NCBI RefSeq assembly: GCF_001429065.1 | Contig: NZ_LMIB01000016.1 | Coordinates: forward strand, 257,684-321,683 | DNA from: Sphingomonas sp. Root710 | Lineage (GTDB): Bacteria > Pseudomonadota > Alphaproteobacteria > Sphingomonadales > Sphingomonadaceae | DNA length: 64,000 nt | Direction of reading: 5' to 3' | In this document: positions 55,440-62,424 of the stretch, in pieces | How positions within the stretch are numbered: position 1 is the first letter of the stretch | Layout: the number at the start of each line of letters is the position of its first letter | Translations under genes and position numbers: made by a program | The notes under the pieces: model-generated | What the model was told of the DNA's origin: nothing | Database searches by the model: none | The model's input: the letters and a program-made list of their open reading frames with translations, nothing else

Positions 55440-57020
55440 ATGGATTCGATGCAGATGTTCGAGCTGGTCATCGCCATGCTGCTGGCGATCATCCTGCTCC
55501 ATTATGCCGCGAACCGGCTTCGGCTGCCGCCCGCGGTCGCGCTGCTCGCCGGGGGCGCTCTGTTCGCCTTCGTGCCAGGCCTGCCGGTGATTTCGCTCGA
55601 TCCCGAACTGGTGCTGGTGATCTTCCTGCCGCCGCTGCTGATGGACGGCGCCTGGTTCATCGCGCTCCGCCACCTTCGCCGCCACATGATCGGCATCGTC
55701 GCGCTGTCGGTCGGCGCGGTGCTGTTCACCACCGTCGTCGTCGCGGCGATCGCGCACATGCTGCTGCCGTCGCTGCCCTGGGCGGCCTGTGCCGCGCTCG
55801 GCGCGATCGTCGCCCCGCCCGACGCGGTATCGGCGCGCGCGGTGCTCCAGCATGTCCGCCTGCCCCGCCGCCTGGCGATCCTTCTCGAGGGCGAGAGCCT
55901 GTTCAACGACGCGACCGGCCTCGTCCTGTTCCGCTTCGCGATCGCCGCCGGGGTGACCGGCGCGTTCAGCGCTGCCGACGCGCTCGGCAGCTTCGTCCTA
56001 CTCGCGCTGGGCGGCGTGCTCGTCGGCGCGGCCATCGGCGCGCTGTGGGTGCTGACCGTAAAGCGGCTTGACGACAAATATCTGATGATCGCCTCGTCGC
56101 TGGTCACTCCCTGGGCGGCCTATATGCTTGCCGAGCAGTTCCACGTTTCGGGCGTCATCGCCACGGTCTGCGCCGGGCTGATCTGCGGCTGGTATCAGCA
56201 TGTCGTCTGGTCGGCGACGGTGCGGATGAACGGCGAGTCCTTCTGGGCGGTGATGATCTTCCTGATGGAGGCGTTCGTCTTCCTGCTGATCGGATCGTCG
56301 CTGCGCGGGGTGATCGACCGGGTCGGCCTGCCCGTCGTGCTCGAGGAGATGGCGGTCCCGGTGCTCGGCATTCTCGCGGCGATCGTCGCGGCGCGCTTCG
56401 TCTGGGTGTTCGCCTCGGACGGGGTCATCCTGCTGCTGCGGCGTCTCGGCATGCGACGCTACCGGGCGCTGGGCCCGCGCCCCGCGGCGGTGCTCGGCTG
56501 GGCGGGGATGCGCGGGGTGGTGACGCTCGCGGTGGCGCTGAGCGTGCCCGCAGGCTTTCCGGGGCGCGACTTCATCATCGTCGCCGCCTTCGCGGTGATC
56601 TTCGCGACGGTGCTGATCCAGGGCACGACGCTGGGCGCGGTGATCCGGCTGATGCAGCTCGACGAGCCCGAGAGCGACCGCCCCCGCATGACGATGAGCG
56701 AGGCCGAGGCGGCGATGGCCGCGGCGCAGCTGCGCACCGTCGAGCGCCATGCCTATGACGGCGACGGCCAGCTGGTCCATCCGCAACTGCTCAGCCGCTA
56801 CCAGATGCGCGCGCGGGCGATCGAGAATTATTCGGGCCGTGAGGAGGATATGCGGCCGGGCCTGCACGCCCATTTCGACATCGTCCTGGCGGCGGTGGCG
56901 ACGGGCCGCGCCGAACTGCTCCGGCTCCATCGCAGCGGCGAGATCGACGAGCATACGCTCCAGGAACTCGAACGCGATCTCGACCTCGAAGAGCTGAGCG
57001 CGCTGTCGGCCAAGGCCTGA
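55440..57020 (+). CDS. Na+/H+ antiporter (CPA1, YjcE-like)
   Basis: 526-aa polytopic transporter with 11-13 TM helices up to about 415 and a charged cytosolic C-terminal domain. IVAPPDAVSARAVLQ and LEGESLFNDATGLVLF are the CPA1 signatures carrying the transport Asp residues. ATG at 55440 has GGAGAG just upstream; a TTG at 55419 is also in frame. Follows glnD by 77 bp. Confidence 0.93.
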   Translation: MDSMQMFELVIAMLLAIILLHYAANRLRLPPAVALLAGGALFAFVPGLPVISLDPELVLVIFLPPLLMDGAWFIALRHLRRHMIGIVALSVGAVLFTTVVVAAIAHMLLPSLPWAACAALGAIVAPPDAVSARAVLQHVRLPRRLAILLEGESLFNDATGLVLFRFAIAAGVTGAFSAADALGSFVLLALGGVLVGAAIGALWVLTVKRLDDKYLMIASSLVTPWAAYMLAEQFHVSGVIATVCAGLICGWYQHVVWSATVRMNGESFWAVMIFLMEAFVFLLIGSSLRGVIDRVGLPVVLEEMAVPVLGILAAIVAARFVWVFASDGVILLLRRLGMRRYRALGPRPAAVLGWAGMRGVVTLAVALSVPAGFPGRDFIIVAAFAVIFATVLIQGTTLGAVIRLMQLDEPESDRPRMTMSEAEAAMAAAQLRTVERHAYDGDGQLVHPQLLSRYQMRARAIENYSGREEDMRPGLHAHFDIVLAAVATGRAELLRLHRSGEIDEHTLQELERDLDLEELSALSAKA

Positions 57021-57064
57021 GCGAGGCAGCGGGCGGGCAGCCAGAGACCATATAGGAGGCAGAT

Positions 57065-57460
57065 ATGGGCGTATTGGGCATAGGCGGACTGTTCTTCCGG
57101 GCGCGCGACCCCGAGGCGCTGGGCGCCTGGTATCGCGACCATCTCGGCGTCGGCGCGGGCTGCGCCGCCGAGGGAACGGCCGGAGAAGGTGGCGAGCCCT
57201 CCCCCTGGTTCTGGACGATCCAGGGCGGGCCGGTGGTATTCCAGCCGTTCAGGGCCGACAGCGATTATTTCCCGGCGGACAAGCAGTATATGCTCAACCT
57301 GCGGGTCAGCGGGATCGACGGTCTGCTGACATCGCTGCGCGCGGCGGGGATCGCGACCGAGACCCGCGCCGAATGGGACGCGCCCGAGACCGGCCGCTTC
57401 GCCCGCATCGCCGATCCCGAAGGCAATCCGATCGAATTGTGGGAACCGCCGGCCGCCTGA
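57065..57460 (+). CDS. VOC (glyoxalase-like) family protein
   Basis: 131-aa vicinal-oxygen-chelate fold: FFRARDPEALGAWYRDHLGV at the N terminus and the C-terminal RIADPEGNPIELWEPP. Candidate metal ligands include the terminal Glu. Substrate unknown. AGGAGG 5 bp before the ATG. Convergent with infC. Confidence 0.88.
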   Translation: MGVLGIGGLFFRARDPEALGAWYRDHLGVGAGCAAEGTAGEGGEPSPWFWTIQGGPVVFQPFRADSDYFPADKQYMLNLRVSGIDGLLTSLRAAGIATETRAEWDAPETGRFARIADPEGNPIELWEPPAA

Positions 57461-57468
57461 AAAGGAAA

Positions 57469-57494
57469 CCCCGGCGGCCTGCCGGGCGCCGGGG
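57469..57494. terminator. Hairpin between VOC gene and infC
   Basis: CCCCGGCG-N10-CGCCGGGG, a perfect 8-bp stem with a short T content after it; probably a bidirectional transcription end. Confidence 0.5.
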
Positions 57495-57530
57495 TGTTCG
57501 AGGTCTTCGTCGCTTTCCGGGAAGGCCGGA

Positions 57531-58082
57531 TTATTTCGGTGCGAGCACCATCAGCATCTGGCGGCCTTCCATGCGCGGGAACTGCTCGACCTTGGCGGTC
57601 TCGACCATGTCGGCCTGGACCCGCTGGAGCACCTGCATGCCGAGCTGGCCATGGGCGAGCTCACGGCCGCGGAAGCGCAGCGTGACCTTCACCTTGTCGC
57701 CCTCGTCGATGAACTCATGGACCTTCTTCATCTTGGTCTCATAGTCATGGTCATCGATGTTCGGACGCATCTTGATCTCCTTGATCTCCTGCGTCTTCTG
57801 CGACTTGCGGGCGAGGTTGGCCTTCTTCTGGGCCTCGTACTTGAACTTGCCGACGTCGAGGAACTTGGCGACGGGCGGGTCGGCATTGGGCGAGACCTCG
57901 ACCAGATCGAGCCCGACCGACTGCGCCTGCTCCATCGCTTCGCGCGTATACATCACGCCCAGATTCTCGCCAGCCTCATCGATCACCCGGACCTTGGGCG
58001 ACTGGATGAACTCATTGTAGCGCGGGCCATTGAGCGGCATCGGCGGCTGCCCCAGGGGGCGGCGCATCATTGGGGGACGTAT
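57531..58082 (-). CDS. infC: Translation initiation factor IF-3
   Basis: IF-3 keeps the 30S subunit free and checks start codons. 183 aa from an ATA codon at 58082, or 179 from ATG 58070. N domain with [18 protein letters not shown] and [14 protein letters not shown], linker [22 protein letters not shown] (basic), C domain ending QMLMVLAPK. The only good Shine-Dalgarno, AGGAG (58091-58095), is 8 bases from the ATA and 20 from the ATG. Non-AUG starts at infC permit IF-3 autoregulation. Longer upstream frame is not supported. Confidence 0.93.
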   Translation of the reverse strand: MRPPMMRRPLGQPPMPLNGPRYNEFIQSPKVRVIDEAGENLGVMYTREAMEQAQSVGLDLVEVSPNADPPVAKFLDVGKFKYEAQKKANLARKSQKTQEIKEIKMRPNIDDHDYETKMKKVHEFIDEGDKVKVTLRFRGRELAHGQLGMQVLQRVQADMVETAKVEQFPRMEGRQMLMVLAPK

Positions 58083-58090
58083 AGCAATAT

Positions 58091-58095
58091 CTCCT
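58091..58095 (-). promoter_or_regulatory. Shine-Dalgarno deciding the infC start
   Basis: AGGAG on the minus strand, 8 nt before ATA (58082-58080), 2 nt before an in-frame ATT (58088-58086), and 20 nt before the first ATG (58070). Spacing favours ATA. Confidence 0.6.
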
Positions 58096-58254
58096 GTCGT
58101 GGCGGTTCCGGCCGCGATATAAGCCTTCCGGCGGCATTTTGAAAGATGCCCGCGGCCCCAATCGCAACAGTTTCTCGCGCGCTGTGACCGGCTTGCGTCA
58201 GGCGCCGGTCCATGGCGCCGGGGACGGGCCAGGACGGGCGCGGCGACAGGCGGT

Positions 58255-59160
58255 TCAGCGCGGGAGTCCAACGCCCCCGGCGGGCGATGTTTCCGTGTAG
58301 CTGTCGAACCCGGCGATCAGCGGCCGCCCCTTCGCGATCGCCGCCTGCACCGCGGGCAGCTTGAGCGACGCGGCGTGGGCCTCCTTCGAGTCCCACACCT
58401 CGGTCACCCAGATCGCATTTTCGTCCTTCGCATCGCGCGCGACGACATAGCTGAGGCAGCCGGGCATATCCCCGGTCCCTTCGAGCAGGATCGCGATCAG
58501 CGCGTCGCGCTGGCCCGGCTGTGCGATCATCCGGCCCATCAGTCCGTACATCGGCGTGCTCTCCCTCGTGATGGCGGCAGGGACGTCGGGTCCGCCGCCG
58601 GCCTTGCCCGGTGCGGGCGGCGTGCCGAGCAGCACCACCTCCACCCCCGGAAATTTCGCAGCCGCCGCCCGCGCGACGAACAGCTGATAGGCGATGCCGT
58701 CGTCGTCGCCCGGCGCAAAGCTCCACCCCGTCCGCCCGCCGGCGAGGCGCAGCGGCGAAAACCTCGCCCAGGGCAGCGCCGCGCGCACCGGCTCGACCGC
58801 CGCCTTTTCGCCGAGCAGCCCGACGCGGATCGGCGTAGCATGCGGGTCGCCGATGTCCTCGGCGCGGCCGTCGCGGCAACTGTCGACGGCCTGATCCATA
58901 GTGGTCATCAGGTCGCTGCGCTGCATTTCGAAGAGGATGCCGCCCACATCGCGATAAAGTGCATTCGGCGCTAGCTGGAACCGGGCGAAGGCAATGCCGC
59001 GATCCTCGGCGGCGGCCACCAGATGAAATGTTCCTGTCCCGGCTGCCCTGTTGCTCATCGCCGAGACCTGCGCTGGCGGCCCGCTGATCAGGAGGCGCGT
59101 GGGCGAGGGATTGGGCGATACGTAGCACAGGATCGCCAAAGCCGCCGCCGCTATCGCCAT
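58255..59160 (-). CDS. Protein with C-terminal ABM (antibiotic biosynthesis monooxygenase-like) domain
   Basis: 301-aa protein. The N terminus has a hydrophobic segment ([14 protein letters not shown]), a middle domain (about 40-195) I do not recognise, and from about 200 a ferredoxin-like ABM/quinol-monooxygenase domain ([41 protein letters not shown]). SD GGAG 6 bp before ATG at 59160. ABM domains usually stand alone as about 100-aa proteins. Two inverted repeats lie upstream. Confidence 0.75.
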   Translation of the reverse strand: MAIAAAALAILCYVSPNPSPTRLLISGPPAQVSAMSNRAAGTGTFHLVAAAEDRGIAFARFQLAPNALYRDVGGILFEMQRSDLMTTMDQAVDSCRDGRAEDIGDPHATPIRVGLLGEKAAVEPVRAALPWARFSPLRLAGGRTGWSFAPGDDDGIAYQLFVARAAAAKFPGVEVVLLGTPPAPGKAGGGPDVPAAITRESTPMYGLMGRMIAQPGQRDALIAILLEGTGDMPGCLSYVVARDAKDENAIWVTEVWDSKEAHAASLKLPAVQAAIAKGRPLIAGFDSYTETSPAGGVGLPR

Positions 59161-59203
59161 GATCCGCTCCCTGCCGCCACCGCCGCGAGGATGGCCGGGC
59201 GGG

Positions 59204-59245
59204 GGCGGTTAGGCAACCGCCAGTTGCTAGCGATTCGCAACTGGC
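59204..59245. promoter_or_regulatory. Two adjacent inverted repeats upstream of ABM gene
   Basis: GGCGGTT-AGGC-AACCGCC (59204-59221) overlaps GCCAGTTGC-N9-GCAACTGGC (59219-59245). Both perfect. Located 44-85 bp before the ABM-gene start, in a 286-bp gap with no gene. Could be operators or a leader structure. Confidence 0.45.
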
Positions 59246-59446
59246 GCCGTTGCATGGGGTTGTTGTGCGAATTTTCGTGTTTTTATTTTTCGGCGGCCCC
59301 CGCTACGCAAAGGGACCGCGCTTCATCATCCATGATCGTCATGAGAAAGAGCCGCGCCGGCACGATGGGCGGCGGCGGGGCGCGCCCAGTCCAGCGCGCG
59401 AAACCCTACATGTAAAGCAAATCATTGCCGGCTTCGGCGAGCGCGG

Positions 59447-60583
59447 TCAGATGAAATCGTCCAGGTGGAAGTTCGATACGTCGCGCCCGAGCAGCAACAC
59501 CGCCGAGTCGATAGTCGCCCCGCCGTCCGAGGACCAGAACAGCATCGGATAGCCCAACATACCGACGATGGCGACTTCATGGTCGCCGGGATGTTCGTCG
59601 AACAGCCGCTGCGCCTCGGCCCGCGCTTCGCCGAGCGCATCCGGCCCGCCGATCCGGGTGTTGACCGTCAGCAGCGCCTCGGGCGTGAAGCCCAGCGAGA
59701 TATGGTCGTCGCCCGGCGTGAAGTCCTCCAGCCGCTCGACCGACGAGCCGATGTCGGCGTTGTCCGCGGCGACGGGGCTGGTGTCCGGGCCGAAGACGAA
59801 GATGTCGGCGCCCAGGCCGCCCGTGAGCGTATCGATCCCCAGGTCGCCCATCAGGACGTCGTTGCCGTCTCCGCCATATAGCTCGTCATTGCCCTGGCCG
59901 CCGCGCAGGACATCATGATCCTCATAGCCGCTGATCGTGTCGTTGCCGCGATTGCCGTTGATGCTGTCGTTGCCGGCTCCCCCGATCAGCCAGTCCCGAT
60001 CTGCCCCGCCATTGATCCGGTCCGATCCGCCATCGCCGAATATCCGGTCTTCGCCGGCATTGCCCTGCAGATAGTCGGAGCCACCGCCGCCGCTGATCAC
60101 GTCGCTGGTGTCGGGACCGCCACTGGCCGTGCCGCCATAGATATGGTCGTTGCCGTCGCCGCCGCCCAGCGTGTCCTCGCCGTCGCCGCCGATCAGGACA
60201 TTGTGGCCATAGGGATCGTAGATATTGTCGGCGAGCGCGCCGCCGCGATATTCGTCATTGCCGCCCAGGATCAGCGACAGCGGGTCGTTCGGATAATAGG
60301 TCAGCTGATAGAATTGGGCGGCGTTGACGCCGAAGCCGCTGACCTGGAACAGTGTCTGGCTGCCCTCGGTCACGGTGAAGGAGGTGATCGTGCCGGCGGT
60401 GGGCTCGCTCTGGCCGTTGTAGCGGACGCCCGTGCCGGCGAAGGTATAGCGCAGGCCGTCGACGGCGATGACCAGTGAGCTGCTGCTCTTCGTCACGATC
60501 TGCGCGTCGACGTCGCTCAGCCGGTCGAAATTGAGGCGATCCATGCGCAACGCGCTGTTGGCGGACGCCGTGACGAGAACCAT
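59447..60583 (-). CDS. RTX (calcium-binding nonapeptide repeat) protein
   Basis: 378-aa protein with at least ten GGxGxDxux-type nonapeptides (about residues 128-262; for example [34 protein letters not shown]). These fold as a calcium-binding beta-roll. No N-terminal signal peptide and an acidic C-terminal region fit type I secretion. No T1SS genes nearby. N-terminal 125 residues look like a separate beta domain. No enzyme domain seen. Confidence 0.88.
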   Translation of the reverse strand: MVLVTASANSALRMDRLNFDRLSDVDAQIVTKSSSSLVIAVDGLRYTFAGTGVRYNGQSEPTAGTITSFTVTEGSQTLFQVSGFGVNAAQFYQLTYYPNDPLSLILGGNDEYRGGALADNIYDPYGHNVLIGGDGEDTLGGGDGNDHIYGGTASGGPDTSDVISGGGGSDYLQGNAGEDRIFGDGGSDRINGGADRDWLIGGAGNDSINGNRGNDTISGYEDHDVLRGGQGNDELYGGDGNDVLMGDLGIDTLTGGLGADIFVFGPDTSPVAADNADIGSSVERLEDFTPGDDHISLGFTPEALLTVNTRIGGPDALGEARAEAQRLFDEHPGDHEVAIVGMLGYPMLFWSSDGGATIDSAVLLLGRDVSNFHLDDFI

Positions 60584-60743
60584 GGAAGCACCTCATACAA
60601 ATACTCGGCCCGCGATGGCGGCAAGGCGGTGCAGGAGTCAAGCGCCCGGCCGGAAAAGGCCGATATTGGAGTATGTTATTCCGAGCGCGCGGGGCCATCA
60701 GGATCGGCATGGGGCCCGGGCCGGGCTTGTCCGAAATCACCGA

Positions 60744-61391
60744 TCAGTGGGTGACAGGCTCCTCCCCCGCCGCAGCCCCAACTCCTGGGCCCCGGCGCAG
60801 CAGGAGCAGCGCGGCCAGGCCGAGCAGGGCGAGACCGGCGGCGAGGATGGCGATGGCGCGGCCGATGGGGGCGGGCGTGCGGCCCTGGGTGATGACCAGA
60901 TAATCGCTGGCCAGCCGCGCGCCGAGCGCGCCGCGCACCCCCTTCTGATCGGTGCGGTCGATCGTCAGCGGGCTCTCGACCATGCCTTCGACGACATGCT
61001 CGGCGTCGAGCAGCGCGGCGTTCTCGGCCAGCAGTTGCGGTTCGTCGGCGGCGCGGGACAGGATGGCGTTGACGCGGTCGGCGAGCGCCTGATCCTCGAG
61101 ATGGACGAGCAGCTTCGCGGGCGCTTCGTCGCTGCCCGGCGTACCGGCGGGATGGACGCGGACATAGACATCGGGAAGCGTCGCGCCCGTCACCCCCTGC
61201 AAGGTGACGGCGTCGATCAGGCTATAGCGCGCGTCGGTCACCCGGTACCAGCCGAAGGCGGGCTGCTCCTCGACGAGGCTGGCGAGGGCTATGTCCTTCT
61301 TCTCGCCAGCGACCTTCGCTTCATAGAGAGCGTGTCCGCCGAATATCGTAGGCCCCAGGCCGACGATCAGCGGAATCCAACCCAGCCGCAT
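60744..61391 (-). CDS. Bitopic membrane protein, hypothetical
   Basis: 215-aa protein with N-terminal TM helix (about 3-20) and C-terminal TM helix (about 179-199, AIAILAAGLALLGLAALLLL) followed by a short basic tail. The 155-residue middle likely lies outside the cytoplasm. E3-ligase-like GIDE/MULAN proteins share this TM layout, but similarity is not shown. No neighbours on the same strand. Confidence 0.65.
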   Translation of the reverse strand: MRLGWIPLIVGLGPTIFGGHALYEAKVAGEKKDIALASLVEEQPAFGWYRVTDARYSLIDAVTLQGVTGATLPDVYVRVHPAGTPGSDEAPAKLLVHLEDQALADRVNAILSRAADEPQLLAENAALLDAEHVVEGMVESPLTIDRTDQKGVRGALGARLASDYLVITQGRTPAPIGRAIAILAAGLALLGLAALLLLRRGPGVGAAAGEEPVTH

Positions 61392-61524
61392 GCGATATTC
61401 CCCTTAGTCCCCTGCCGACCACCTTGGCGGGGCACATCGCGCCGGGCGAGGCCGGTTTGATCGGAAATGGATCAGATGGGCGGGGTGTAGTATCGTGTCC
61501 ACCGAATTGCGGGCGAGATCGCTA

Positions 61525-61555
61525 TTGACCGAGACGCCAACCTGCATTGTATCTT
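61525..61555 (+). promoter_or_regulatory. Candidate promoter for the acquired island
   Basis: TTGACC (61525-61530), 17-bp spacer, TGTATC, with TATCTT two bases further on. Just upstream of the first A/T-rich gene. Only a partial -10 match. Confidence 0.3.
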
Positions 61556-61582
61556 CTAGCCAGCCGATATGAGATTTGTTGT

Positions 61583-61954
61583 ATGGCGAGAGAAAAGCAA
61601 AGCGGAGCTACTTTAGTTCGTGCTCGCGGCTTTGATCTTCTGCGCCAAGTATACGATGAGTTATACACACACTTATCCGACGATTTTTCACCAGCTGAAC
61701 TACTAAAGGCTGCACAGACATTAATCGATGTGACGAACGAGGAGTATAGCAATCAAACCTACCAAGACGGAAGAACGAACCCTGGATATTTTTCGTACGA
61801 CGTCGACAGGATGATTTTGGATAGGAGCTGGTGGGCACTCGAAAACGAAAGCATCAATGACGACCTCGGCGATGAAAGATTCTATATGGATTTCAAAGCT
61901 GTATATTGCTTGCGCCAATATTATAATCCGGAAAGATATTTGCACAGAGGATAA
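61583..61954 (+). CDS. Unknown protein, first gene of A/T-rich island
   Basis: 123-aa protein (MAREKQSGATLVRARGFDLL...; VDRMILDRSWWALEN; AVYCLRQYYNPERYL). Rich in Tyr/Asp/Arg; predicted mainly helical, no signal peptide or TM. I do not recognise it. Codon use is A/T-richer than upstream genes, pointing to acquired DNA. Start ATG at 61583, no strong SD; a TTG at 61547 would add 12 residues. Followed by the winged-helix gene after 3 bp. Confidence 0.6.
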   Translation: MAREKQSGATLVRARGFDLLRQVYDELYTHLSDDFSPAELLKAAQTLIDVTNEEYSNQTYQDGRTNPGYFSYDVDRMILDRSWWALENESINDDLGDERFYMDFKAVYCLRQYYNPERYLHRG

Positions 61955-61957
61955 GGT

Positions 61958-62224
61958 GTGCCGAATTTTCAACCTGCGCTAGCGCTTCGGGAGCATATGC
62001 TTGAGGGCCATCGTGTTTCTCTTCTTGAAGCTATTCTTGTGTTTGGAGTCCAGAGTCTAAATGCGGAATTAGCTCGGCTAAAGAAGGACGGGTTTTTGAT
62101 AAAGTCTGAGCGTGTTTCGATGGCAAAAGTTCTACGAAGAACTAACGAGATGGCACAGTGCCAACCTCCCGCAGAACTACCTTTCAAAGAGATCGTTATG
62201 ACGGAATACTGGATAAGCCGCTGA
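61958..62224 (+). CDS. Winged-helix (HTH_39-like) small protein
   Basis: 88-aa protein. LREHMLEGHRVSLLEAILVFG and LNAELARLKKDGFLIKSE match the helix-turn-helix pattern of phage-type HTH_39 proteins. Start is GTG at 61958 with AGAGGATAAG upstream. Overlaps the HNH gene start by 67 bp. Likely DNA-binding; a prophage-type feature. Confidence 0.65.
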   Translation: MPNFQPALALREHMLEGHRVSLLEAILVFGVQSLNAELARLKKDGFLIKSERVSMAKVLRRTNEMAQCQPPAELPFKEIVMTEYWISR

Positions 62225-62424
62225 ATAGGCTCTTTAATTGGCGACAGCGCAAGATATTGCAGATTCTTGCTGGCAACATGTGCCAGCGCTGCGGTGTTCC
62301 ACTCACCAGCTCATTCCATGCCGACCACGTTCAGGCATTTTCCAAAGGTGGCTGGACCATCACCCGCAATGGCCAAGCGTTGTGCGCGAAGTGCAATCTA
62401 GCGAAGGGAGCTACAAGTGAGTGA
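62158..62424 (+). CDS. HNH endonuclease
   Basis: 88-aa protein. MCQRCG and ALCAKCN form the zinc-binding CxxC pairs and the HNH core is FHADHVQAFSKGG with the downstream N in KCNLAKG (about 57-85). GTG at 62158 is the only clear start upstream of the core, overlapping the winged-helix frame by 67 bp, so the start is uncertain. The stop overlaps the helicase start by 8 bp. Metal-dependent DNA nicking/cleavage is expected. Confidence 0.8.
   Translation: MPTSRRTTFQRDRYDGILDKPLNRLFNWRQRKILQILAGNMCQRCGVPLTSSFHADHVQAFSKGGWTITRNGQALCAKCNLAKGATSE

Noticed and set aside
61392-61582. Attachment site or tRNA at the island junction
   Set aside because: No tRNA fragment or direct repeat visible, and the other end of the island lies outside the window.
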